Below are positions 16,618 to 25,275 of a stretch of 28,134 nucleotides of DNA, piece after piece. The notes under the pieces were generated by a model, which saw only the letters and a list, made by a program, of their open reading frames with translations, was not told the origin of the DNA and searched no databases. Within the stretch, counting starts at the first letter, position 1, and each line of letters begins with the position of its first letter. The translations under genes and the position numbers were made by a program. Origin of the DNA: a virus; the IMG/VR virus record IMGVR_UViG_3300020595_002845, positions 1 through 28,134 of that record; one strand, written 5' to 3'.

Positions 16618-18497
16618 TATCCATTAACTACTTTAAACATTATATCTTGGTCAAATACATGAGTCGTACCATCTACAACTGTTTTTATTAAAATTGTATA
16701 ATATCTTTCTGGTTCTAATCCATTCATATAAACATCAAAATAACTTGAAGTTGAATCTGCACTAATTTTTGTGTAAGTTTCATCAAAAGGAATCACAAAC
16801 TCATTAGTATCTGTATCTTTAATAGCATATAAAGATGAACTAGAATGTAAATAAAAATTAGTAGTATACAATGATGAAGTTTGAAATACTATATCTGGGT
16901 ATTTTGGTATTGCTGCTATTCTAAATCTTTCTATACTTTCAGAATAATATGTTCCATTATTATTATAAACAGACATAAATGCTTCTGGTGTATTTAAGGT
17001 TAAGTTTGTTGATGATCCTGTATTATAGTACCAATCTTCCCATTTTAAATCTAGTAATGGTGGGTAAATTGTATTTGTATCAATAGAAAAATATCTAAAA
17101 GTAGCTGTTGTAGCTTGACTATTAACAAATTCTTTAGAACTTGATTGTTTTACTAAAAACCCATCATTTGTAAATCCTTTAGTATTGTCTACTAATGAAT
17201 TAGTATACCAAGTTTTTATAGTATTTGTTACATCAACACTTAAATCAACTCCAAATCCATAAGAAAATATTCTAGATTGAGTTACAGGTAATTCTAAATT
17301 TGAACCTGTATACCAATTACCTCCACCTTCATTAGCAGCTGATTCAAAAGAGGCTGTTGCATACGCATTGTAAGGTTCTACTACTTGCCATTTTTCAGCT
17401 CCTGTACCTGCTGATCCTGAATATGTTCTCCATTCCCAACTTGCTCCATCTGTTGTTTGGGGTGAGTTTGAAAATTTACCACTTCCCATTCCCCAACTTC
17501 CTGATACTGGGTATATTTTTAATTCTTGATCTATATTTAAACCTGAAACTACTGCTGCTGAGTTTATTAAATCAACTCCAAATTTTCTATCACTCCAATT
17601 AGATGCTGATACTGCTGGTGATGATAATTTTATAGTAATATCATCTGACATTGGATATCCTACAAATGATTCTGATTTAAATACTAATTCATCTCCAGGT
17701 CTATAACCTATTCCATAAGGTGGTTGTGCTTCTAAAACTGCTACTGTTGTTACTAAATCATCAGCATGAATTTTAAAATAAAAAGTGTCGTCAGGATAAG
17801 CTGAAGAAAATGTAAATACTCCAGCTCCAACTGTTGAGTCAATAGCTGCGGGTGTTAAATAAATATCTTTATTATCAAAATATGAAAAATAATCTTGACT
17901 TACATATGAAGCAGATCCATTATTTACTATTGGAGCCGATATTACTTTATTATCTTTAACTACTAAATTTATTGAAGCACTTAAAGAAGATGTTGTAACT
18001 GTATTTTGCACATCATCATTTGATATAATAAATGGACCATAAGTACCATCATTTGCTGTAAATGGGGGAGTAATTACTAAATCATCTACTATATCTCTAT
18101 TTGGTATAAAATAAGCACCATGTGTTTGAATATGAAAATGTTGTCCTCTACCTACACCTGTAGATGATGAAGGGATTAAATTCCATGCTGGTGTAGTATA
18201 CCCTACACCATCTGATTGTGTTGGATAATTAGCTGATGAAGTCATAGTTTGATCATATAAAAGATCAGACTGACCTACTTCTGTATTAAGTACCGTAACT
18301 CCTGATCCTGATATATAAGTTGTTACCCAATTATTAATTTCTGGTTGTGAAAATTTTAATAAATATCTACTAACTCTAGGTAAAGTATCTTGAATATAGG
18401 TAGATGCCTCTAAAATTTCATCTAAACCTGTATTCATACTGGCTGAAATTGAGTACAATGAAGTATCTTTTATTGGGAAAATTTTATATATTGCCAT
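16617..18497 (-). CDS. Virion protein with DNRLRE-like beta domain (626 aa)
   Basis: The N-terminus has the layout of DNRLRE-type beta domains: FPIKDTSLYS (7-16), ASMNTGLDEILEAS (19-32) and RVSRYLLKF (41-49), that is, a KDT strand, a G-x-x-x-x-L strand and an R-x-LLKF strand. Around 420-455 there is VDVTNTIKTWYTNS followed by GFLVKQSS, which matches the later part of the fold (VDVTxxVxxW, then GxxLK). DNRLRE domains occur in large secreted and surface bacterial proteins. A GIGYRPGD motif near residue 262 resembles modules in the giant protein. The C-terminal 100 residues read as an immunoglobulin-like strand set (FDVYMNGLEPERYYTILIK). It sits directly after the gp6-like gene, where T4 has gp7/gp8. 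Its role as wedge or sheath-proximal protein is inferred. Confidence 0.7.
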   Translation of the reverse strand: MAIYKIFPIKDTSLYSISASMNTGLDEILEASTYIQDTLPRVSRYLLKFSQPEINNWVTTYISGSGVTVLNTEVGQSDLLYDQTMTSSANYPTQSDGVGYTTPAWNLIPSSSTGVGRGQHFHIQTHGAYFIPNRDIVDDLVITPPFTANDGTYGPFIISNDDVQNTVTTSSLSASINLVVKDNKVISAPIVNNGSASYVSQDYFSYFDNKDIYLTPAAIDSTVGAGVFTFSSAYPDDTFYFKIHADDLVTTVAVLEAQPPYGIGYRPGDELVFKSESFVGYPMSDDITIKLSSPAVSASNWSDRKFGVDLINSAAVVSGLNIDQELKIYPVSGSWGMGSGKFSNSPQTTDGASWEWRTYSGSAGTGAEKWQVVEPYNAYATASFESAANEGGGNWYTGSNLELPVTQSRIFSYGFGVDLSVDVTNTIKTWYTNSLVDNTKGFTNDGFLVKQSSSKEFVNSQATTATFRYFSIDTNTIYPPLLDLKWEDWYYNTGSSTNLTLNTPEAFMSVYNNNGTYYSESIERFRIAAIPKYPDIVFQTSSLYTTNFYLHSSSSLYAIKDTDTNEFVIPFDETYTKISADSTSSYFDVYMNGLEPERYYTILIKTVVDGTTHVFDQDIMFKVVNG

Positions 18498-18507
18498 ATT
18501 TACTTTA

Positions 18508-20376
18508 TTATATTTGTACTACTCTACCTTTTATATCTTGTTTTGGATTTTTTACTTCAAAAACCATAGGATCTACAGATGGGTAAACTACTCCATTTAT
18601 TGTAGCTGTTGTTATGTCATATGAAAATTTACTATATCCTAAACTTTCTCCAGATAAATTATTTATTGTTATATTATTTACAGTTTGTACACCTTCTACT
18701 TTATCTAAAATTATAGACATATCTTTTAATAAGATAGGTTCATTAATTTGCCATTTATCTATTTCAAAGAAATTTGTTAATGAATCCACACATTTAGTTA
18801 TTACTTCACTATTATTAAAATTAGGTAATACAACAATATCAAATAATACTTCAATATTAACTATATAAGCATCTTTAATATTAATTGAATCATTTATCAT
18901 TCTATATTCTGATAAATAAGTTTGTAAATTTCTTTTTAATAATAAAGAAGCATTTCTTAATTTTTTATCAACATCATAAGATAAAATATATAAATCTAAT
19001 ACTGTTGGCAATTCCCCAGCTTGATAATCTCCAATTTTTTGAGGTTCGGCATGTGCCTTTGCAATTACTCCTAAATTAGAAGGCATTGATAAGGATCTAA
19101 TTAAATAATCTTGTGTAGTTACTGTTCTTAATTGATTTTGGAAATTACCTAATGAATTTTGTCTTATTTCTTCTGTAGTATCTCCATCCATTCCTCCATC
19201 TGCTGCTTGAATGTTATTACTAGATACTGAATTAAATATTTGGTTTGCTAATGCTTCATTTGCTAAATCAGGGTTAATAAATACAATGTTAGTATCATCT
19301 ACTACTGTTAAGGTTCCTGATTCTACATTAGCTGCTGCACCTCCTCCTGTTAAATATCTTACTGTTAAAGTAGTGTTGTAAGGTGCAATTCCATAAGTAT
19401 TAGTAAATACAAAATTTACTGGAGAAAAAGCAGTTGTTAATTTTGTTTTTTCAAAAGGTAAACCTAAACCTACATTATCTGGGTTTGGGATTATTTCTTC
19501 TGTTGTTGATCTAGTACTTCCGGCCCCAAACTGTAATTGAAGATTTTTTTCATTTAAAAATCTAGAAGCAAATCTTCTTTGAACAGTTTTTAATTCTAAT
19601 ATATAAGGGACTTCTGGGTCTATTACATAATTAGGGTCATTTGTAGTTGTGTTTCTTATTGTATTAAATACGTTTTCTTGTGCTAAATTAGGTACTTCAT
19701 ACCAAGTATTACCATCACTATCTACTACATCTAATATGCCTATAATATTAGTATTATTAATTGTTCTTGTGTCAAACTTTTTTGATGCTGTAAATACAAA
19801 CTCTTGAGTATTAACAGTTGCTGAAATTGCTTTTCTTGATTTTTTTAATAAATAATAAGTAGGGTTTAAACCTGATATTTGATATACTGATTCTATAGTT
19901 GGGTCTAATGAACTTGATGCTGAGAAATCAATTGCATCTTCAATTATAAATTTTTGAGTAGAATCCACATTAGATACTACTTGTGTATTTTCAGGAATTA
20001 TTAATGAATAGTTATAATCTGGGACAAATTCTCCTGATACTGCATCAAATATAGATGGTACTTGTTGATAAAAATCAATCATTGTACTTGCAACTGTTGT
20101 AACCTTAGGAACATATCCTAAAGAGTAAGCTAAAGCATATAAATTTGTAGTTTGTCTTGCTTTTTGAATAAAGGTTTCTTGGATTTGATTATCTAAATAA
20201 AATGATAACACATCCCCTACATAAGCAGCCATTTCCATAAATAACATCCCAGTTGATGTTTCGGAAAAATCATTATAAGTATTAGGAAAATACGTTTTAG
20301 AATATTGTATTAATGAATTTCTAAGTGTATTAAAATCTCTATCTATATACCTTATATCTCTTTCTAATTTAGCCAT
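18508..20376 (-). CDS. Baseplate wedge protein, T4 gp6-like (baseplate J family)
   Basis: A 622-residue protein. The opening DIRYIDRDFNTLRNSLIQYS, then TGMLFMEMAAYVGDVLSFYLD, is the signature N-terminus of gp6-like wedge proteins. Residues about 395-430 (DGDTTEEIRQNSLGNFQNQL, TTQDYLIRSL) are the conserved baseplate-J core, in which residues after the TxxE helix lead to a YxxL docking segment. It forms the ring of the baseplate wedge that holds gp25-like and neighbouring subunits. The gp25-like gene lies directly upstream, with a one-base TAATG overlap, the same order as in many contractile-tail systems. Full length and intact. Confidence 0.9.
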   Translation of the reverse strand: MAKLERDIRYIDRDFNTLRNSLIQYSKTYFPNTYNDFSETSTGMLFMEMAAYVGDVLSFYLDNQIQETFIQKARQTTNLYALAYSLGYVPKVTTVASTMIDFYQQVPSIFDAVSGEFVPDYNYSLIIPENTQVVSNVDSTQKFIIEDAIDFSASSSLDPTIESVYQISGLNPTYYLLKKSRKAISATVNTQEFVFTASKKFDTRTINNTNIIGILDVVDSDGNTWYEVPNLAQENVFNTIRNTTTNDPNYVIDPEVPYILELKTVQRRFASRFLNEKNLQLQFGAGSTRSTTEEIIPNPDNVGLGLPFEKTKLTTAFSPVNFVFTNTYGIAPYNTTLTVRYLTGGGAAANVESGTLTVVDDTNIVFINPDLANEALANQIFNSVSSNNIQAADGGMDGDTTEEIRQNSLGNFQNQLRTVTTQDYLIRSLSMPSNLGVIAKAHAEPQKIGDYQAGELPTVLDLYILSYDVDKKLRNASLLLKRNLQTYLSEYRMINDSINIKDAYIVNIEVLFDIVVLPNFNNSEVITKCVDSLTNFFEIDKWQINEPILLKDMSIILDKVEGVQTVNNITINNLSGESLGYSKFSYDITTATINGVVYPSVDPMVFEVKNPKQDIKGRVVQI

Positions 20377-20783
20377 TATTGTAGTAATATATTAATATTA
20401 TCTTCTATCCCAAAATTTACTATTTGATAATTTAAATTAAAATTTATAGTATTATCATCAGGTTGATTATTAAATTTTATTTCTTTAACTTCAACATTAG
20501 GGAAATATACTGAAATATCATTTTGGATTGTAGCTTTTAAATCTTCTGTAGTTACATCTAAAATATTTTCAAATAATAAGTTTCTTAAGTCAGCACCAAA
20601 TAAAGGTTTAAATACTCTTTCTCCTTTATTAGTTAATAAATAATTAACCATATTTGCTTTTATTTGTTCTCTTGTGGTATAAGTAGGTACAAAGACAGCA
20701 TCTCCATTTAGAGGAAAACCAAAACCAACCGCTCTACTAGGTTGGAGATCTATAGGAAATTTACTTTGTATTATTCTTGCCAT
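20376..20783 (-). CDS. Baseplate wedge protein, gp25-like (GPW/gp25 family)
   Basis: A 135-residue protein with the gp25/GPW pattern: basic N-terminus, a REQIKANMVNYLLTNKGER helix, KPLFGADLRNLLFEN (59-73), and a C-terminal beta region (EIKFN, INFNLNYQIV). Length fits the family, which has a lysozyme-like fold but no cell-wall activity in phage baseplates. It initiates sheath attachment at the baseplate in contractile tails. TAATG overlaps on both sides (the 116-residue protein upstream, gp6-like downstream) support coupled translation in fixed ratio. Strong evidence for a myovirus. Confidence 0.9.
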   Translation of the reverse strand: MARIIQSKFPIDLQPSRAVGFGFPLNGDAVFVPTYTTREQIKANMVNYLLTNKGERVFKPLFGADLRNLLFENILDVTTEDLKATIQNDISVYFPNVEVKEIKFNNQPDDNTINFNLNYQIVNFGIEDNINILLQ

Positions 20784-21133
20784 TATTTATTATTCATTAA
20801 TCCCATTATTTGAGACATATCTACTTCCCCTGGGGGTAAAGTTCCATTAGCAACATCCATATTTGATTGAGGTTGGAAAGATTGAACATTATTACTATTA
20901 AAAGTAGCTGCTGTATCTCCTAATATGTTTTTATATGCTTCTCTTTTATCTACTGCATTCATTGTAGGCGTAGATGGTAAAGAAGGAGTTATATTTTCAA
21001 CTACAGGCACAATAGGAGCTTGTGTTATTACTTTTGGGGTTTTAACAGCTTCTAATAAAATATCTTTTAATTCTTCTTGAATTGCCTCCTTTACGGCTTC
21101 TTTTATTATTATTTTTAATGCTGATGTCTTCAT
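20783..21133 (-). CDS. Small amphipathic-helix protein (116 aa) of tail cluster
   Basis: A 116-residue protein. The first 30 residues (LKIIIKEAVKEAIQEEL and onwards) form a strongly amphipathic helix with alternating hydrophobic and Glu/Lys residues. The rest is Pro/Thr/Val-rich (residues 32-58) and then Asn/Gln/Met-rich with no clear fold, ending MGLMNNK. No domain is recognised. It shares the TAATG overlap with the gp25-like gene and begins 11 bases after a TATTTATAAA motif, so it may be the first gene of a transcription unit carrying the wedge genes. A small bridging or chaperone-like virion protein is a guess. A segment of the large fusion protein (FVKEVAEEILISEEE) has a similar style of helix. 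Confidence 0.6.
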   Translation of the reverse strand: MKTSALKIIIKEAVKEAIQEELKDILLEAVKTPKVITQAPIVPVVENITPSLPSTPTMNAVDKREAYKNILGDTAATFNSNNVQSFQPQSNMDVANGTLPPGEVDMSQIMGLMNNK

Positions 21134-21144
21134 TATTGGTTTTA

Positions 21145-21154
21145 TTTATAAATA
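21145..21154 (-). promoter_or_regulatory. Shared AT-rich start-site motif (copy 3)
   Basis: Coding-strand TATTTATAAA, 11 bases before the ATG of the 116-residue gene, in the 40-bp gap after the 557-residue gene. The coding strand continues ATA, giving TATTTATAAATA, so this copy also contains TATAAATA, the T4 late-promoter consensus, on the same strand. Confidence 0.5.
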
Positions 21155-21173
21155 TTAAATTATTAGGCTTTTG

Positions 21174-22847
21174 CTATGGAGATATTAAATCAAAAGTAGA
21201 TTGTGGAGTTCCTCCATCATTCGATGTTATCTTCATTAAGTATCCCCAAGATCCTGTAGCCTGGAATGTGTATTCTTCTTCTGCATTATTATATGCCAAT
21301 ACTTCTGTGAGTCTGCTTATAATTGATGCCTGGTTAGGTAATCCTACCCCATATGGAGGAGTTATATTAAGAATAGTATTTAAAAAATCACCTTGATTAA
21401 TTCCACCAAATGATTCTAGCTTAATTCTAGTTCCGGGTTTATTAATTTGAATAGAACCACTAACTTCTTTAGGTCCTCCTAACATAGTTACTAAACCTGT
21501 ATTAGGGTTATATGAAGGTATTTCAGGTCTAACAATATTTTGACCATTTAATATAAAATCAGGAAGAGGAGTATTTTGGCTATTTCCACTTCCACCAGTA
21601 TCTAAATCAGTTCCCCCTATATTTTGTATTTCTGGGTCGGCTATTGCAATGGGGTCTTCATTAAATTTTTCTGTTGAAGTTACATCTATCAAAAATTGAT
21701 CTATAGTATATTTCATTTCTTCAACTAATACTTGTACTGATGATGCAAATGAATATCTTCCTTCCTGTTGACCTTGAATTCCTAAAGAATTATTATATAA
21801 GTCTATAGGACCTATTAATGGGTATCTATCAGTTCCATCGTCAGTTTGTTTAAAATATAATCTACCTGTTCCTGTTTGTTGGTATGCTAATGAAAAATAT
21901 CTTCTTGCCCATATTCTTCTAGATGGAAAATCAAAAGGGTTATCAGGGTCATTTTGTAGATATAAAGTAAACCAGTTATAAACAATAGGATTTTCAGCAT
22001 TATATTGTAAAGATGCTATTAAATCTTGTTCACTTAAAATATTCACTGATGGGATAGAAGAATCTCCTAGTTCAGAAACTGCATTTTGAATATCTAATGA
22101 TACTGATGATTTTATTACATCCATATCTTGTTGACTAACATTAGGACATGAATCTCCTAATTCAACCTTAGCCTGTATATAACTACCCATTATTAAAGAT
22201 CCTGGGATGTTAGTTACTAATTTGTCTATAGATTCAATAGTTCCGGAAATCATCCCTGTTACTGCTCTTATTAAAGGAGATACTATTGTAACAACTCCTT
22301 TTGCTTTACCTAATAGTTTATCTAATCCATCTAAAGCATCTGATAGTATTGTAAGAACACTTATGGGTACTGCTATTGCTGGCATCCCAAAAGCTGTAGG
22401 GATTGGAATTGCTTTTATAACTTTAACTGCTCCTTTAACAGTTGTTATTATATTATTTAAATTATTAGCAGTTATTTCTAAAGTTTGTAAGGGTTGTTGA
22501 ACTGTTATTAAAGCTTGCTTTAAAGAATCAATATTATCTACTGTGTTTGAAATGTTTGCTTTTAATCTTTCAACATCCTTAATAGATTGTTGTTTTTGTG
22601 TTTCTGTTAATGGGGGTGGAGTACATAAATTTTCAGGAGTAAAAATACTATTAGGATCTTCAATATTTCCTCTTACTAAATCTTCTACACTAAAATCTAA
22701 TAATCCTGGGTTGATTTGGGTAGTATCAAAAGTCTTTAAAGATTCATTTACAAGTTTATCTTGCATAGTTGCTAATGCATCTTCTATTTTAGCTGTATTT
22801 TTAGCTACTTTTACTACTTGTTTTATTACTACTGCTTCTAATCCCAT
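21174..22847 (-). CDS. Tail/baseplate-hub structural protein (557 aa), unknown family
   Basis: A 557-residue protein. It opens with a helical segment (VVIKQVVKVAKNTAKIEDAL) and a long helical stretch (about 90-140). A hydrophobic Pro/Ile/Ala-rich run follows at about 140-165 (IPIPTAFGMPAIAVPISVL) and another at about 185-200. The middle (about 300-370) has aromatic/Arg-rich motifs (FPSRRIWARRYFSLAYQQTG, LYFKQTDDGTDRYPL) and the C-terminus is beta-rich. No enzymatic motif is visible. The hydrophobic runs could be membrane-interacting or core helices rather than true transmembrane spans. It lies between the spike gene (one-base TAATG overlap) and the small helical protein, which suits a hub component associated with the central spike. 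I do not recognise the family. Confidence 0.65.
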   Translation of the reverse strand: MGLEAVVIKQVVKVAKNTAKIEDALATMQDKLVNESLKTFDTTQINPGLLDFSVEDLVRGNIEDPNSIFTPENLCTPPPLTETQKQQSIKDVERLKANISNTVDNIDSLKQALITVQQPLQTLEITANNLNNIITTVKGAVKVIKAIPIPTAFGMPAIAVPISVLTILSDALDGLDKLLGKAKGVVTIVSPLIRAVTGMISGTIESIDKLVTNIPGSLIMGSYIQAKVELGDSCPNVSQQDMDVIKSSVSLDIQNAVSELGDSSIPSVNILSEQDLIASLQYNAENPIVYNWFTLYLQNDPDNPFDFPSRRIWARRYFSLAYQQTGTGRLYFKQTDDGTDRYPLIGPIDLYNNSLGIQGQQEGRYSFASSVQVLVEEMKYTIDQFLIDVTSTEKFNEDPIAIADPEIQNIGGTDLDTGGSGNSQNTPLPDFILNGQNIVRPEIPSYNPNTGLVTMLGGPKEVSGSIQINKPGTRIKLESFGGINQGDFLNTILNITPPYGVGLPNQASIISRLTEVLAYNNAEEEYTFQATGSWGYLMKITSNDGGTPQSTFDLISP

Positions 22848-24088
22848 TACTTACTTTTACTTATTTGAGATTTATACTGTTGAATTTTATTTAACATCTT
22901 ATTAGCTGCATTTTGAGTTTGAACTGCAGGTACTGGTATTGCTACATTGGGTACAAATGGAATAGGTGTACCTATAGGTGTTTGTAATGCTGATGTTAAA
23001 CTTATAATATTAATCATTAATGATTGAAAGTCTGCTAAAAATTTATCTCCTAATATAATAGATTCCCGTGCATTTTTATCTCCTAATAATATTTTATCTG
23101 ATTTTATTATTGTGGTTGGAGAATCTAAATTAATACTATTTATAGAATTTAAATTAATTGAATCAAATGCACTTAACATAATAGAATCATTTTTAGAATT
23201 AAAAAATAATCTACCAGAATTTAATATTATTTGTTCATCTACAAATTTATCTGCTGATGTTGGGGGTTGGAAATAAGAACTATAAGACGTGCTTGCTGGT
23301 TCTAAAGGAATTGATTGAGCAGATGTTAGATAAATACTTGATTTATCTGTGTTAATATTTTCAACTTGAGGTACCCATGGATCTGTTTCTTCTTCATGTT
23401 GCCCATTTTTTATTATTATAATAGGATCCCCAAAATCTCCTCCAGTATTATTTGACCATGGATTTGGAATATTAGCATCTATAACTGTAGAACCTAATCT
23501 AATAGTATTTCCCCATCTTCCTTGATGTATTAAATCTCCTTCATAAGGTAATAAATTTCTAATACTTAATTTTTCTACAAAAGTATCTCCTAAATCTATT
23601 TCAGTACCTCCATCTGTTACTCTCCTTACTGATCCTCCTTCTGTTTGTTCATAATCCTGTGTTTGGGATTCTGGTATTGTATTATCATTTATAGGATCGG
23701 GGATTGCATTATGGTGAACACTATTCCATATATTGATAGGTTGGAAATAATAATATGATAAATCATTTACATTTGATTGTATATCACTATTAGGTAAAGC
23801 TATTATATATACTATTTCATTTTCTAATGGTACTAGATTTTGATTTGGAAATAAAGGCTTAGCAAAATTATCTGTTGTAAATTGAGGGTCAGGGTTAGGT
23901 TGATTAACTTTATCGAAAAATATACATCCTATAGAACTCCACTCTCCAAATTCTTTAAAGGCTTTATTTTGGGTTTTATCATCAAGCATAGCATATCTAA
24001 CTCTTCCTGAAAAGACATTAGATAATCCCCCAGTAGGGGAATTCTCTGTGGTTAGAGAATTTAGACCTGTTATGGGTTTAGTTGGCAT
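22847..24088 (-). CDS. Central baseplate spike, gp5/VgrG-like OB fold and beta-helix
   Basis: A 413-residue protein. Residues about 185-205 (DLIHQGRWGNTIRLGSTV) match the H/F-x-G-R-x-G-x-S/T-I-R-x-G-S segment found in gp5-like baseplate hub/OB-fold proteins of T4-related phages. Residues about 275-345 hold short repeating strands with hydrophobic alternation (IILNSGRLFFNSKNDSIML, DSINLNSINSINLDSPTTI), as in the intertwined triple beta-helix of gp5 and VgrG spikes. T4 gp5 carries a lysozyme domain between the OB fold and the helix; none is seen here, so this spike probably punctures without a wall hydrolase of its own. The C-terminus (KMLNKIQQYKSQISKSK) is a short basic helix. It lies directly after the 114-residue gene with no gap. 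Confidence 0.8.
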   Translation of the reverse strand: MPTKPITGLNSLTTENSPTGGLSNVFSGRVRYAMLDDKTQNKAFKEFGEWSSIGCIFFDKVNQPNPDPQFTTDNFAKPLFPNQNLVPLENEIVYIIALPNSDIQSNVNDLSYYYFQPINIWNSVHHNAIPDPINDNTIPESQTQDYEQTEGGSVRRVTDGGTEIDLGDTFVEKLSIRNLLPYEGDLIHQGRWGNTIRLGSTVIDANIPNPWSNNTGGDFGDPIIIIKNGQHEEETDPWVPQVENINTDKSSIYLTSAQSIPLEPASTSYSSYFQPPTSADKFVDEQIILNSGRLFFNSKNDSIMLSAFDSINLNSINSINLDSPTTIIKSDKILLGDKNARESIILGDKFLADFQSLMINIISLTSALQTPIGTPIPFVPNVAIPVPAVQTQNAANKMLNKIQQYKSQISKSK

Positions 24089-24433
24089 TTATTCTTCTTT
24101 ATCTTTTATATTTAATTTTTCCATTTCAGCCATAAGTGCTTCTTTTTCTTCATCACTTATACCAAAACTACCATCTTCACCTTCATTTTGGACTGCTCTT
24201 TGAATGATAGTAGCCATTTTAATTAAAGCATCATCATTTTTAACTCCTATTTCCATGTATTCTTTTATTAATGGAACTATAAGAGTGGCATCACCAATTT
24301 CTTGTATTAAAGGTTTTAATTCTGAAATTAATCCACTTACTTGTTTTGATTTTTTTCTTTGATTGGTATAAATTTCTTCTAAAATGTCAGAAAATTTTTT
24401 ATCCCCAAATATTATTGAATCTAATTGGCTCAT
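24089..24433 (-). CDS. Small acidic helical protein upstream of spike (114 aa)
   Basis: A 114-residue, helix-rich protein: FSDILEEIYTNQRKKSKQ, LISELKPLIQEIG, IVPLIKEYMEIGVKND, then an acidic C-terminus (DEEKEALMAEMEKLNIKDKEE). It has no cysteine or catalytic motif. The start lies 8 bases after a TATTTATAAC motif and the stop abuts the spike ATG directly. This position suggests a small baseplate-associated or assembly protein co-expressed with the spike; function is unknown. Confidence 0.65.
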   Translation of the reverse strand: MSQLDSIIFGDKKFSDILEEIYTNQRKKSKQVSGLISELKPLIQEIGDATLIVPLIKEYMEIGVKNDDALIKMATIIQRAVQNEGEDGSFGISDEEKEALMAEMEKLNIKDKEE

Positions 24434-24441
24434 AATTTTTG

Positions 24442-24451
24442 GTTATAAATA
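24442..24451 (-). promoter_or_regulatory. Shared AT-rich start-site motif (copy 4)
   Basis: Coding-strand TATTTATAAC, 8 bases before the ATG of the 114-residue gene, in the gap between the sigma-factor gene and the first tail gene. Placement at the entry to the tail cluster fits a late promoter, though the very short distance to the ATG would give an almost leaderless transcript. Confidence 0.5.
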
Positions 24452-24459
24452 TATCTAAA

Positions 24460-25269
24460 TTAGCCTTTTGAGGAAGGATAATAACCATGTTCTAAATAAA
24501 TTAAATATTTTTCTTTAAAAATTTTATATAAAACATTAGCTATTTTAGTGATTTTAGGGGTTTTGACATCTACCATTTCTCTAATATAAATGTATAATGC
24601 TTTTTTATTAAACACATCTATATTATCTCTTTTTCTAAATAATTCTAAAATAGCATCAGCTATTTGGGCATCATTTCCTTTTGGGAATATAGTATATATT
24701 CTTTCTGTACAATCATTAACAAATTGGTCTATAAAAATTGAAAGTTTATCTTCATATTTATAACCTTTTAGTGCTAAATCATCTCCTTCAAATTCTTTTT
24801 CTGTAAATTTATTTAAACCTTCTTCCATTTTAGGTGAGGTTATAAATCCTGGATTTAATTGGTCAAGATTAGAATAATTATTTAAATCACTTATGGTTAT
24901 ATTTTGAATTTTTTTCCCATAATTTTTAGTATTGTATACTATTAACCATCTTTTTACTATAGTACCAAAATAAGAATAGGCTTTAGCTCCATTTTCAGGA
25001 TTAAATAAATGAATCTTTGATAAAAGAAATACCATAAGCTCATGTTGTAAATCTTCTAAATTTTCAACCTCAGTATAATAAAATTTGAAAGTATGAATTA
25101 TATTTTGAGTTAATTTGTAAAAGGGCCAATGGATGTGGTCTTGATATAAATTGCTTCTTTCTTCTTTATCTGTAGAATTGTTGTATTTTACAATTGCTGC
25201 TTCTGTTTCTTTTGTAAAATATACTCTTCCTTTTCTTTCTCTTTTATTTTTTTCTATTATATGGTCCAT
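24460..25269 (-). CDS. Phage late-transcription sigma factor, gp55-like
   Basis: A 269-residue protein. Residues about 60-115 (FYYTEVENLEDLQHELMVFL, then FNPENGAKAYSYFGTIVKRW) match sigma region 2 in phage gp55-like factors: an acidic LEDLxxE helix, then the NPENGAxAYSYF segment used for core binding and -10 recognition. A C-terminal helical segment (about 235-262, TKIANVLYKIFKEKYLIYL) could be the part that contacts DNA or the sliding clamp co-activator. The middle (130-165) is a variable acidic linker. It should redirect host RNA polymerase to late promoters, and it lies immediately upstream of the tail genes. There is no Shine-Dalgarno before the ATG. Confidence 0.8.
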   Translation of the reverse strand: MDHIIEKNKRERKGRVYFTKETEAAIVKYNNSTDKEERSNLYQDHIHWPFYKLTQNIIHTFKFYYTEVENLEDLQHELMVFLLSKIHLFNPENGAKAYSYFGTIVKRWLIVYNTKNYGKKIQNITISDLNNYSNLDQLNPGFITSPKMEEGLNKFTEKEFEGDDLALKGYKYEDKLSIFIDQFVNDCTERIYTIFPKGNDAQIADAILELFRKRDNIDVFNKKALYIYIREMVDVKTPKITKIANVLYKIFKEKYLIYLEHGYYPSSKG

Positions 25270-25275
25270 TTATTC

